A stretch of 64,000 nucleotides of DNA. It comes from Trogon surrucura (lineage: Eukaryota; Chordata; Aves; Trogoniformes; Trogonidae). The translations under genes were made by a program, and so were the position numbers. The DNA is taken from NCBI GenBank assembly GCA_020746105.1, contig CM036622.1, positions 44,617,477-44,681,476 of the forward strand, read 5' to 3'. The number at the start of each line of letters is the position of its first letter. The stretch's first letter is position 1. Of the stretch, positions 12,701-25,440 are shown in pieces. Below the pieces are notes generated by a model. That model was given only the letters and a program-made list of their open reading frames with translations. It was not told the origin of the DNA and ran no database searches.

Positions 12701-15700
12701 GCTTGTTTCTTTAGATCAATGCCTCTAAGTGTTTCCCTGCAAGAAGGCAGCATCAGAGAAAGACGCCTCACCCTGGGAAAAGGATGATGGCGAATGCCTG
12801 ATGCTGCCCAGTCTCTCGGGGTGTTCCTTCCACCACCACACACTGGAAATGCTCCGCTCCCTGCACAAAGGAGCTTTATTCTTACAGCAGAGACTTTTAT
12901 TGTGCCGAAGGAACTTGGTCAATACAACAGCCCTCTTTGTATGGCTGCTTCACCCATGAGCCATATGCAGTCCCAAGGCAAGGCTTGAATACTGCAGAGG
13001 GCATTACATGATCCTTCTGCACAGAGATACATTCAGCTCAAACAGTGTTATTTTTGTCTTAGTTTTTGGTGACTGGTGTGGGGAGGTGACGCAGACGAAG
13101 ACAATGGCAGGGAAAGTGTATGTGAGCCCTGCAGACGTTATGTCTTTTCACTTACAAACATAGAGAGAAAAAAAATAAAATAAAATCACTGAGTTCCTGA
13201 TGTGCCTAATTGCCCAGCAGTAGCAGAAAGTGAGTTGGCAGCGTCTGCGTCAACCTGCACCGGCTGGTTCTTCACCTCACCATATGTCTGCTCAGACACT
13301 CACAACTCTCCTGAACAAGCCACATGGCAGCTTGGGCACTCCATAAGGGCTGTGCATGCTGTTCTAGAGGAGTAATCAAAAATAATCCCAAATGTTCAGT
13401 GTTTCAGTCCTTGCTGGAGACTAGAACTAGGCTTTTATCGTGCTTTTCTGTTCCTTACTTCACAATAAGTATTACAGATGTTGAGAACACAATCCTGCCC
13501 GCTTACCAGTCACAACTTTAAACAAGTGGTTTACTTGCAATGACCAACCAGGTTGGTATTTCCTATTGCTCTTTACTGACTGGATTATTTTTTAGCGTCA
13601 AAACATCTGCAGTTACATGTTAGCTTGTAAGAAATGCCCTCTCTGACAGGTGTTATTGCTAAATGACCCTGAGATGGAATGGTCATAGGCTTTCGGAATT
13701 CTGGAAAGTTCAGCTAGTGCTGCCACTTGGCTACAGGGTGAGTTTCTGGGTTTCCTTACGTAAGATAATGAAACAGAAAAAAGATCATGGGCACAGACTT
13801 GGACAGTTACGTTATTCATTGGAGGCTCAACATTTTCTGTTCACAGAGCTTTGGATCCACCATTACCACTGTGCCTGGAGTCTCAGCCTCCCTTCCATCT
13901 CTAATCCCCTCACAGCTATCTGTGTCAGTGCAAGGGTAGCCTCACCTGGGATGCTTTTTTTTTTTTTTTTAAATCTTTTCAGACTGCCAATACCCAAGCT
14001 GTCAAATACAAGTTAACAAACCGAAAACACAGATGTCCATTCTTGACTGAGTTTTCCATACAGGCTGGATGTGCTTAGAACAGCTTTTAAGGTCGAAGCA
14101 CTGATCCCTTTCACCATGACCACTCTCCACAGCAGTCAGTCATTCATTGCCAGTGGCGTTCACTGCATCCATCTTTTGTGAGCATCACTTTTCACATGCA
14201 CTATTTTCACACAGCACTGGCACACAACGTATGTGGTTCCAATTTATTAGGGTCAAAAACAAGGACACATATCCCTCGCGGAATATAGTGCAGTGGAAAT
14301 CAAAGGTTTCTCAGTTGAAGTGCTTGAGACTGGCCTGAGGCAGGGGTATTCAAAACCTGAGGAAAATATGTCTAAAGACCCCTTTCCCTCACCTGGAAAC
14401 AGAGGTGCTCTCCTTGCTCACAGACCTGAAGACACTTGACCTGCACACATGCACACAAAGATGTGGCATACTGTTATTATTGGTGTGTTGCCCATGAAGA
14501 ACAAGACATTGGGGGGCTCTAAAGTTCTCTAAGAGCCTTTGTTTTACACCCAAGCCCAGATGTTGAGCACCTTTTTCAACAGTGTGTCCCAGATCTGCTC
14601 CAGAGAGCGTTACATCTGAGCTGAGAGTATCCCTCAGTTTGCATGTCACTGAAACCATAACTTTTCTGCTGACGCTGCCAGTAAAACCACATACTCAACG
14701 AGCAGAGTAGATCTGTCACTCTACTAATGTAGAAGAAACCTGTTAATTTTCTCCTGATAAATATAATAGCCCACCTTCCAGCTTCCCTACTGGCTTACCA
14801 GTTTCATTCACTTGCCACAATTTCTCTTCCAGACCATAAAGTCTTTAAGGGCAGGGAGTGTCAGAGTTGAGATAGGCTCGTACCTGGGAAACCACACTGG
14901 GTCGTGAGCAAGGTGGCATAGAGAAGCCTTAATGCAGGATAAACCACAATAAAAGCATAACCCAGCTGTTGCAACATCTGCAAAGGCCACCCAAAGTGCT
15001 GCCTTCAGGACACTGGACTTGGGTTGTAAGTGAAAGGTAGAGTTTGTGTGTCAAACTGCTGGAGTCAAATTTGATTGATTTCTGAGGTGATCACCCACCA
15101 GAATTATGCCTGAGAAGTCATAGCTCCTTTTCAAGTGTCAGGGTAATTCAGAGGCTGTATAAATATTCAAGTAAGGTCTCTCCTAATTAGATGATCAATA
15201 AAGTGCAGAAAAAATTAAGTGAATATAATCATTCCCTGCAGTACCGTATGACATTATTTTATTCTCTGTAACTCCGGTTGCAGCTACTTAAGTGAGGTAG
15301 TAAGTCTGAGTTAAGTATCTGGGATGGATTTCCAGGCAGGTGCATTATTATTTCTTTTTTTTTCCCCTTTGCTTTTGTCTGAAGTGTAAAGAACAGGCCA
15401 CTGCCAGAGGCAGGGTACCAGGCTTGACAGACCAGTGGTCTGATCAAGTCTGGCATATCCTTTGTTCCTCTGTTCCAATTTAATGCCTGCTGGGAGTGAA
15501 TTCCAGTCATGTGGGGGTGTTTTTGCCAATGAATATTTACCAACATCCTGACTACTCTGGGAATACAGTTAAAAAAAACAACTCTCGGGAAAGTGAACAC
15601 ATACTAGAATAAACACTTAGAAATAAGTCATGAGTGTTTTTGTTTAACATTGGTTCAGTTCACCTGTACATTTAGGACTAAACCAACTCAAAGTCACATG

Positions 15701-18700
15701 CTCCATATGCCATTGTTACAAGACCTAGATTTTTAGGACATTTATAAACATGCGCATCATGTTGGAAGAATATATTATTTTAATGACCACCTGCAACCTT
15801 ACAGTCCAGTAGTCAAGTAGACACATGGCAATATGATTTCTTTAACTGCAGAGAATCTGACTTAATAAATACATAGGTTTGTGTAGCTATCCCTTGAACT
15901 GTACCAGGAACTCCTCCATCACACTGAGTCCATGTGTATGTCAGTACATGTCATCTTTATCAGCTGCTTTCCCAATTATGAATTGAGGACCACTTGGTGT
16001 TTATCTGTGGGAACTGACTGATGATGCAGCATTGTTCTACCTCCCTTCTAGCTGCTAAACTCCATTAAAACAAGTAAGAAATCAATGATACTCTTCCCTA
16101 GAGTCACATAGAAGAGTGAATAATTGCAGCAGCTACGGTGATGGCACGACAATGGCTGAAGGAGATGAGGTATGTTCTGAGATCGTATGTGGAGGTGGAG
16201 GATGTTGCCACTGGGTGATCTGTGCTCCAATCACTCAATGAATTTCAACTTCCCACACTGGGTTTTTCAGCTCTTGAAACATCAGCAGAAGGTAAACATG
16301 AACTGTTCCTGGCCTCAAACACATCAAGTGAGACCTGTGAGATGACAAAGGACGTCTAAGGTCTTCAGCTTCCTCTTCCCTAAATGGAGTTCACACCTGC
16401 ATCAGAGCTTTGTAGCACAGCACTGCAAACGTAATGGCTGGAGGTACAGCTTTGGTCTCCTGGAGTACCAGGGGCCAGGCCTTATTCATAGTAAGTCTGT
16501 TTTAGTTCTGCTTTGCTGTCTGGATCAGTTCCACCTCTAAGTACAGAATCACCCTGGCCTACCTGGTGCTCAACAAAGCAATGTTGGCAGCCTCAACATT
16601 TAATGCCTCCATCTGCCTGAAATCACAATATTTTACAATAGCCCACAACAAGGATGGAAGACATTCTGAATTTTAAGTCTTTCATGTTACATTTGGTCAT
16701 CTTTTATGGCATTTCTCTTTAAGAAGGGTTAAAGAGTTGGTGGGGGTTTTTTTGCATATTTTCATTTGGTTTATGCTGAAAACGTCCTGTAAGACCTTGT
16801 TGCAGAGTTTATGACTTCAAGAAAAAAAATCAAAGCCTCACCATGAAAGCTCTGGTGCTGGCAGTGCAAATGCTCTGTTCTGCTCTGTGATGTTGACCTG
16901 CTGTCCTGCACACAAATTCACAGCCTCTAGAAGGAAGAGAGTTTCACCTTCCCTCTTTCATGTGCAAAATGATGGCAAGGTCAGGATTTTCTCAGATGAA
17001 AGCACTTCTGAGCAGAGAGGGATCTAGTGTTGCCACTTTCACCCTGACTCCTAGCACTCTGGAACTCTAATAAAACTCACGTTCTTGGAAGAGGGCACCT
17101 GTTCTCATCCACGTCTTTGCTGATGCTGTTCTTCCCCCTTCCCATGCAAGGAGACCTCACTACAGGTCTGGAAAGAGGAACAGCTCCCTGGACTTTCTAC
17201 TTCTTCCTCTACCTCTTCCTTATTTGGCTCTCCCATACACAGCTAGTGAATGTCTGCAACTCATGGGTGAGAGCAAATGGGCAGCTCAAGGGAGTTTTTA
17301 GTGGGTGGCCTGACATAAGAATGTACATTGGCACCTCCTCTAGTCCTGGCTTATTTGAGGTGTTGTGGATCTGACTGCTGTGGAGGAGACAGAACTCCAA
17401 TATTTATACAGGTCACCATATAACCACAAGAAAAGTAGGACAGACAATTTTGCATTAACCTGTAATGTTAAGTACTTAACAGCTTAAATATTCTTCATAT
17501 TCCCACCTTGATTGACAGCACCTGAATAGCTTTCTGCAAATTAAGTGGGCTTAAATTTAAGCACATTAGGGTTCTCTAGTTAGTATTGACAGTCATAACG
17601 AGGGTTTCAGCTATGTATACTTATGTTACAACCCAGATAAGGTATTCAATCTAGATTTGGAGGATTTAGGAGTTTTTAGAGTTCCAAAAATATATGTAAT
17701 GGACCAAAGCACCAGAAATACGACATCTGCTCTAGTGCATGATTTGCAAGAGACTGTGTCTGTTCCTTTGAGAGTGTTATCATTGCCAGAAAATACTAAG
17801 TCCTAAAAAAAGTGTCAACTGTAATTTGCAAATACTGAGCCACGTTCCTCACTCGGGGCTTTCCAGGGCAGCCTGTCTACTCTGTATTTGTCTGGGACGC
17901 TTCTCTCTTTTTAGTGTTAGAGTCTCAGTCTTAAACGTACATACCTTCAGGTAGTAGGGTGCTGTCACCAGCCTTTTAAAGATGGGGAACACAAGCCTTT
18001 GGCTTGCCAACAGTCTGTGAGGTAAAGTGGGGAATAGAAAGATCATTTTCAAAATCCTGGTTTCCCTTTCATCTTTCCTGCTGGGTGGCTCTGCTGTGTA
18101 GGCAGTGGCTTTTAAAGCGTAGGGAAAATTGCACATGAAAGCAGCGGTTCAGCATTCAGCCACAGCAGTCTGGCTGCATGTGACTGGTTAAAAACCAAGG
18201 TCCATACACTTGTCAGAACAGGCAGCGTCTCTATTTTTACACAATGCTCAGCAAATCATAGGTAATTTGCAAATGATTAGTATTTTATATCTGTTATTCA
18301 TAACTCTGCCTGTCATTTATTTGCGTCCCCTGAGTGTTACTGCTGTTTTATCATTTCCACAGTGATCAAGTCAGAAGTCCCGTTTACAGGGATACGGGTT
18401 TTGGCACAGCTTCCACACCACTAAGAACAAGCCTTATAACAACCAGCAGAAAGGAACGGCACAAGGGCTTTACAGAGCTTGTGAAGGCTGTTTTTAGTGC
18501 CTCTCACTCAGTTTCAGCTTGCCAGGAGATAGAGCCCTGAGTTAAACACATTGGACGCTGTCTCCACAGTGGCTTTCGAAGACTTTTTTTTTTCTAACAT
18601 GGGTTTAACAGAACCTGAACTACAAACATGTGCTTAGACGTTTTCTCCTCCCCCCACCCCAAAATTGCATCAAATATTTGACAGTTTCTACTCGCAAAGC

Positions 18701-20934
18701 CTAAACCTTGCCATATGGAGCATGTAGGCTGAGAGATACTGAATAGAGCCATATGAATAAGGGATGATTTTTATCTGACAGACAAAACTGTTACAAAAGA
18801 GTGAACCCCCAAATATTTCCCTCAGGCCAGAGATAAAGGCGCTTTTTTTTCCTGAATTACATTTCCTTACATTTTGTTAAGTATAAATAAATATCAAAAT
18901 AAAAATTAAAAGGGGGTGGGGGGGTTTAATATAAAAATTAATTATCCAGATGCATCAAAGTTTTCTTCCTATTTTAGGGAGATGGTTTTTGTTGGGTTGT
19001 GGCCCAGGTTGGTCACTGTTCAAACCTGCTAACAGCTTTAATTACCCTACAAATTTCTGGACCATCCAGCTCAGTAAAGGCAGTAACAGTGAGCTGGGCT
19101 GCCCTTAACTTGCTCAGATACAGGCTCTGCTTTTTCTATTACTTGTATGGCAGTAGCTGGGCAAGCTGACTTTTAGGACAAAATTAGGTGCTAAAAACAC
19201 AGCACCTGTAATCATATTATTAAGTGGAAATAATTATGCAAGAAATCCTTAAATCATAGGGCCACATCATCACCATGTATGCAGGCTGTCACTAATAAAA
19301 TGATATATTTTAGGTAAAGACCTATTAGGTACCTTTAATAAATATTGACTTCTGTTTTGAGAGGTGCCCAGTACCTGCTCTCTCAGCATGTCTGAAAATG
19401 CAGGTTATCCTTTTTTCTCTCCCTTTTTTTTTTTTAATATTTCAAATTAAAAGGAGCTGATACCTTGTGCATGACACAAAAATAACAAAATTAGGAACTC
19501 TCTGAAGCAAAAAAACTGGCAGCAGCCTTCAGGGCTGGCCCCCTTGGATGGCAGACTTTGCACCAGCGATGGGCAGAGACAGAGCCCATCCCTCACCCCA
19601 GTCTCGCTCGCTCAGGCTGAGCAGCATTGCCAGAGCTGCCTTGGAGGGGAGAGATTTGCCAGCAGAGAGCCAGGTGTAGGCTGTGTGAATATTTTAAGTC
19701 TAATTTAATTCAGCACTTGGATTAGGTGTATTCTATTTATAAGCAGGCAACACCAAGTGGTTCCTCAGGCCTTGCAGCAGGTGGGAATCCATTTAGCTTG
19801 GAGTCAGGGAGTGCTGTGCACGCTGCAGGACGAAGGTGGGAGCCCTGCATGGCAGACACTGCCAGAGCTCAGCATATGGAGAGGAGATTTTAGTTGTCTA
19901 ACTATCTGAACCTCTAGGAATAGGCACTGTGAGCATGTCTCCTCGGCTTTGTAATCGCATCCCGAAGAAACAGCGTAACCTTTTATGCCAAATAACATTT
20001 GCATGAGGTAAGGAGAAGTGGTTCGTTCTTGCTTGAGGGCTCTCCCTGGTACAGGAGAGGGTTTGGTATCTTCCACTGGACGCAAAGGGTGTTTCCAGCC
20101 AGCCGGGCAGGAGGCCAAGGCGAGGAGGAGCTGTGTCAGAACCGTGCGGCACGTCCCGCCGGGTGGGACCCCTTGTGTTCCCCACACAGTTCACTTCACT
20201 GTCTAGATGCTGTGACTTTTATTAGATCAAATTCAAATTGGAGACGTGGCCCTGGCAAAATTTCCAGAGCGGTAACCTATTGTCAGAAATAGGAACAGAG
20301 AATTTAACCCAATGGATTTGGACCAGCTGCAGCCTTGTCATTGGAGGATGGAACTAGTTCCAGCAAAACACTCTAAAGTCAGGATGAAAAGTGGAATGGA
20401 GAATTGCTGAAATCAGGGGAAACTACTGGCTCAGTTACAAGATTCTCAGTTACTTCCCATGCCCTTGGGTATTAAAGACTTAGCAGTGCACACTGATGGC
20501 AAAAGGATTGATAAAAAATATAACGACATTTTATCTCCCGTTTACTGCCCTAATATTACATTATTGCAACAATAAATCCTCCAGGTAGAGCAGGACATGT
20601 ACCTTAGACATTCAGTCACTGTGGCCCTACACTTTTGACTATCTGAAACATGACTGGCACCTAGAAGCACCATATGCACCAGCGGACCGAGCACTGCCAG
20701 GTACTGAGTGTCTGTCCCCCAGCTGACTCCCAGGAGGGCTGTACATGGCTGCTGTCACAGTGTGTTGTGCAAAGAAGACCTCAAGCACAGCTTGTTCAGA
20801 AGGTTTGGATGCAGGTCGTGCTACCGTTTCCTCCATCTGTGCCCTGCAGTTTGCAGACAGTACCAAAACAGAGGGGGTATTTAATACACCAGAGGGCACA
20901 GCAGCCACTGTTCTGGGCTAACTTAACAAGCTGG
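12701..20934. other. Intergenic DNA
   Basis: No gene or CR1 copy was recognised. The stretches 15.10-15.26 kb and 18.23-18.34 kb are AT-rich with TAATTA- and TTTGCAAAT-like motifs and could be small conserved elements. T runs occur near 13,955 and 19,425. Confidence 0.5.
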
Positions 20935-21245
20935 AGAAATTAACTGAGAAAAACCTTGTGAAACACAACAAAGTCCTGTACCAGGGATGGAATGACTTCA
21001 TGAAGCAGAACCAGCATGGGCCAAGGGGAGAGACAACAGTTTGGCAGAAAAGGAGCCGGAAGTCCTGGTGAACCATATGTGGGACATGAAACAGCAATGT
21101 GTCCTTGCAGCAAAGGACCCCCATGCTGAGGGTCCAAACCCTACGCAACTTGCTGTAGTTAACCCTTGTCCAAGAGGCAGGTTGGCAAAACGATCTCCAG
21201 GGATCCCTTCTGACCTAAATCAGTCTACGGCTCTAGGGCCCTGTC
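20935..21245 (+). mobile_element. CR1 LINE remnant with internal deletion
   Basis: The segment starts in the region before the conserved CR1 'VLVD..LNMSQQC.LAAK' stretch, here VLVNHMWDMKQQCVLAAKD (21067-21120). It then jumps within about 70 bases to the CR1 3' end (GATCTCCAGGGATCCCTTCT at 21193-21212). In the copy at 38.5-39.1 kb the same two landmarks are about 460 bases apart, so about 360 bases are missing here. The copy is old and divergent. Confidence 0.75.
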
Positions 21246-24200
21246 CAGGCTAAACTGGTCTCCTCAAGCACATGCTCCAGAGCACAGCTCCAGGTTAGGT
21301 GTTTTGATATGCCCCCTAAAGAAGCCTTTCACTCTTCACTGAGACCTTAGAGTCATTAGCCAGGTAAATATGTGTGCAGTATTGGATTGTGGGAATATTC
21401 TCCTTAACGATCTTCTGTAAGCCTTATGACACAAATACAGCTGTGAATGTATAATTCTGCTGTGATGCTAGCTCTACTTATTTCCATAAACCACAACCTG
21501 GACCTGAATCTTTTAATTTCTTATAAAGTTATTATATACTTCTTTTTTTTCAACTTCTCAAAAGCCTCAGCTAAATACTATTAGTATCGCCAAGCATTTA
21601 ATCACATGCTTAGCTTAATTAATATTGACATTATTCATAAGACCAAAACATTTGTATCATGTGCCAATTTAAGACAAAAGTCAGAAGGGTGTCATACCGT
21701 ATTTTTTAAGGTTATTTTCCATCTGCTGCTTGTTTTCACTGGCCTAGTTGTTTGCTGCATGCAGAACTACATGATGAGATGTGAGAATTGTGCTTGTTTC
21801 AAAACTACGGAAAAAACAAATGTGGGCATGGATAGGTTTTTTTTGGATTTCCTAGCATTCTCTTTTTAACCTACCTCAATATCTTTTATTAGGTATTTTG
21901 AGTTATTTGTCATGAAGCTACTAATGCATCAGTGTGCAAGCTATCTGCAGGCACGTGAACACTGTTAGTTAGCTGAAGACTGGACCAGGAGCTTTCTTGT
22001 CCTCTGCTCGTTTACATCTCAGCCCCTAAACCCGGTTTATAGTGTCATGTCCTGCTACAATCAGGAGCTTTCTCTAACCCCAGGGTCACTGACCAGTGAG
22101 CTTGTTAAGAAAGACTGAGTTTTTCCCTTAAGCACCATTTAAATGAGAATACTTTTCCTTCCTGCTGAAGAGAATAGTCAAAGTTTGGAGCTACCATGAG
22201 CTTAGAAAACCTCTGGCAAGTTCGTATGACTCCTTGTATCCAGTTTTATGGTACCAAGTTGTAAAACAAGTACATTTTAAGGCCTCATCCTGGCACTGCC
22301 CTGCATAAGGGTGGTTCAGTCTGTCATGACAGTGTCCTGACAGTCATGCTTTTCAGTACATTCTTGCAGACTCAGGCTGCAAAGCTATACAAATCACTTT
22401 TCTGTACATGTTCAGCTTCATCTAAAATGGATAGAGGCTAGCAAGCTCTGCCCAAAATAGGAATCCAATCCCCTTTTGGAATATAGCAGGCATTCATGGC
22501 TGTAGTCAGAAGATAGAACAGAAAGAGATGGAGTATTTCCAGAAGTAACCTATATATCTCTTTATGTCCTAGCTCTGATCATCTTGAAAAATAAACTCCC
22601 TTGTCCATTAGTTTTTGAAGAGCAATAGTTGCTGTTTAGTAATGAGGCCATTTATGTGCTAAGAATGTTCTTAGCAGTGCTTTCATTTTTCAAGAGAGAA
22701 GAGTTTGCCTTAAATTAGAAAATTATAAATGATAAAGGACTGTTAGATCTTTCTGCCTTTCCCCACTGATAAAAAGTACAGGATGGAGTAAAATAACAGC
22801 ATCACATTTCGTCACTTTATTCTAGATAGGATTGATTGTAGCACAGAAGCTTTCTTCTTTAGGTTATCCAGTGCACAAATGCTGGATATACAAGAAGTGG
22901 AAGGACTCGTCAACTCTTCAGAGACACTTTCCTTGTAGAGATGAACCCTTTACTAGAGCGTTTGACACACGCAAGGAGGAAGGTGTTAATCTGTTCACAT
23001 TGAAGGCACAGGCTGCAGGCTGCTGGTAATTGCTGCCCCATAAATGTGCCTGTCATGCCTCCTTAGAGTTTAAATATCCAAACTCAAAATAGATGTCTGT
23101 GCAACGTGTTGAGTCCAGCACTATTGTTTCATGAGGCAGTATTATTCATTTAGCTTCAGCCAGCTGCTCTCTATATTCAGCTTGGAGGAACAGACTGGAA
23201 TTTGTAACTAGACAGGCAAGCTGGGAAGCTATAACTTATTCCCTGGGCTGATAAACCAGTGCATTGAAAGTACAGTAAACAAACGCCCACTGGAATCCCA
23301 TTCCTGTGCCGTGTCCCCTCCTTTCCCCCTGCCACAAATAGCACTGGTCACAAGGGAACCTGCCTTCATAAACAAATACCCTAGGCCTTAATTCTAGTAT
23401 CAGCTGCATGACATAGTGTTACTGGTATGTTAAACACAGCACATAACAGCGGGACACACTGTTGGGTCACACATGGCAATACAAAATACTAGGTAAAGGT
23501 CTATGCGTTCTGCTGGGTGGGGACCTGGAGCAGGTCAGTTATTTGTAACTACATTGCCCTCTACTGACAGATGCACAAAGAGGTTGAGACCCTGATTCTG
23601 CTGAACACATCTCGGGGAGAAGCCCTCCTGTCACTTGTGGTGAGGCAGAAGCAGCAGGTGGTATTATGGCCCAGTCTGGCGGGATACCAGCTTTCATCTC
23701 CTTTGGTGGAGGCACCATTTTGGTCTCAAAGACATGTGCTTGGCCATGAATTGATACTCTCCACTGAGAGAGTCTCTTTCTTTTCCTTTTTTAACACAAA
23801 TAAACAATTGTCTGAGCTGTTTTCTCTGCATTCTTCAACCTTTTGTGGACATTGGAAGCAACCATGTGGATAATCCAGCTGCAGGAGAACAGTCGTCATG
23901 ATTGGGAGTGCCTCCAGCCCTTGGGCAGCAGCCTGCAGCTGTGGGGAGCCTCAGCACAGGCACATCCTCCTTGCAATTGCTACTGCTGCTTGAGAAACAT
24001 GAATCTCCACAGAGCTGGGATAAACTAGCATGTCTGCCTCTGTATCTGCCTAGGAGAAGTATCAAAGAAGAAGGTGACTTCCCTTAGGCCAACAGTTCTC
24101 AGTCCATGGCTGTGACTCTGCAGTTGCCTGCGGGAGTTGTCAAGGCTGATGGAGCAGTGGGCTCAGCGAGCACAATCTTGACTTCATCCGTACATCACGA

Positions 24201-24768
24201 GCTCTCATTTGGCTTGATTCCTGCCTTCGGCAGAAGTGGTGCTGTCTTCTCCTTGTAACAGGCACTCACTCCCCGTATGGCTTTGAACCACCTCCAGCGA
24301 CATGTGGGTTGCAGAGGAGATGGCATTCGTCTGTGGAGCTGTAGTTCAAAAGGCTGAAAGTTGGCACATAGAACTAAAAAGTCTGTGAACCCCTGTTCTG
24401 GGACAGTGGTGCACTTTACAATGGTAGTTCCCTTTTTCTGGCCTTTGTTTAGTTGAGGTGTCAGAAAAGCTTTAAAAACAGCTAATAGAATTGTAGAGCT
24501 AGGAAATCGAGATATCAAGGGGAGTTATATTGTATCTTCTCAATTAGTAATTGATACAGTCAATGCTCATTTATATATATGTTCATGAATGTAAGGAGAA
24601 ATCTCAGGTACTACGTATTTTCTCAAAAGAAATCTCCGTTCCTACCTTTGCCATAACAATTCAAATAATACAAACCTCTTATGGCTGCTATGTAATATTT
24701 TCTCTCTCAAAAGATACTGTTTCACATCAAGAGTAATCAACAGAAAAAAATTGTTATTTGCATGAGAA

Positions 24769-24808
24769 CACATATATATGCACACGTGTGTACAGTGTGT
24801 GTGTGTGT
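24769..24808. repeat. Alternating purine-pyrimidine tract (CA/TA/TG)
   Basis: ACACATATATATGCACACG followed by TGTGTACAGTGTGTGTGTGT alternates purine and pyrimidine nearly throughout and contains the palindrome CACACGTGTG. An octamer motif ATTTGCAT (24756-24763) sits just before it. The tract is capable of Z-DNA or cruciform formation; no function is shown. Confidence 0.8.
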
Positions 24809-25199
24809 CTCCACCAGGACACATACGATTAACATCAGGACAGTTGCTTGAGACCTGAATTATTATCATGCAGCTGCTGGTGGATTTGAAATGTTTTTAA
24901 ATATCCTATGAAAACAAAATAAGCAGGAACATCTGGGAAACTGACGGGCTGTGGCGTGTGTGGGACAGGGTGAGTTCAGAGGAAGGAAACCGGCCATTGA
25001 TCAGCTCACCGTCAGGTGTCATCTCCGTCGCTGGGAATGCTGGCAAGGAGGGAAGCTGGAGACGGGAAGGAACTGAGCAGCAAACAAGTCATGCCTGAAG
25101 CCCTGAAATAAAAAGTGTAAAAACAATGAAGCTTAGGTAATGGGAGAACTCCTGCCATGTAGGAAGAGGAACAGGCTGCAACTCATTCCAGCCCAATCA

Positions 25200-25440
25200 C
25201 TCCAAGGCAAGCTTGTAAATCATCTGAGTGTGCGCACGAGACGCTATTTATAGCTGTTAGGTGAAGCACTGGTTATTTATTGTTGTGTTTATGCAGAAGG
25301 AAACCCCCCAGTATAGGGAAGATGCTACTCCAAGTCTCCAGTGTTTCCTGCTATTTTTATATATAGGTTTTCCCTGGCTTTATTTATATTCCTGTTCTTT
25401 ATTTTAGAAAATTTTTATGGATTAATGACAGCAGTGCTGG
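25200..25440. promoter_or_regulatory. Candidate regulatory element with perfect MEF2 consensus
   Basis: CTATTTATAG at 25244-25253 fits the CTA(A/T)4TAG MEF2 consensus exactly. TATTTATTGTTGTGTTTATG follows within 40 bases (forkhead-like cores), in AT-rich repeat-free DNA. Motif evidence only. Confidence 0.25.
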
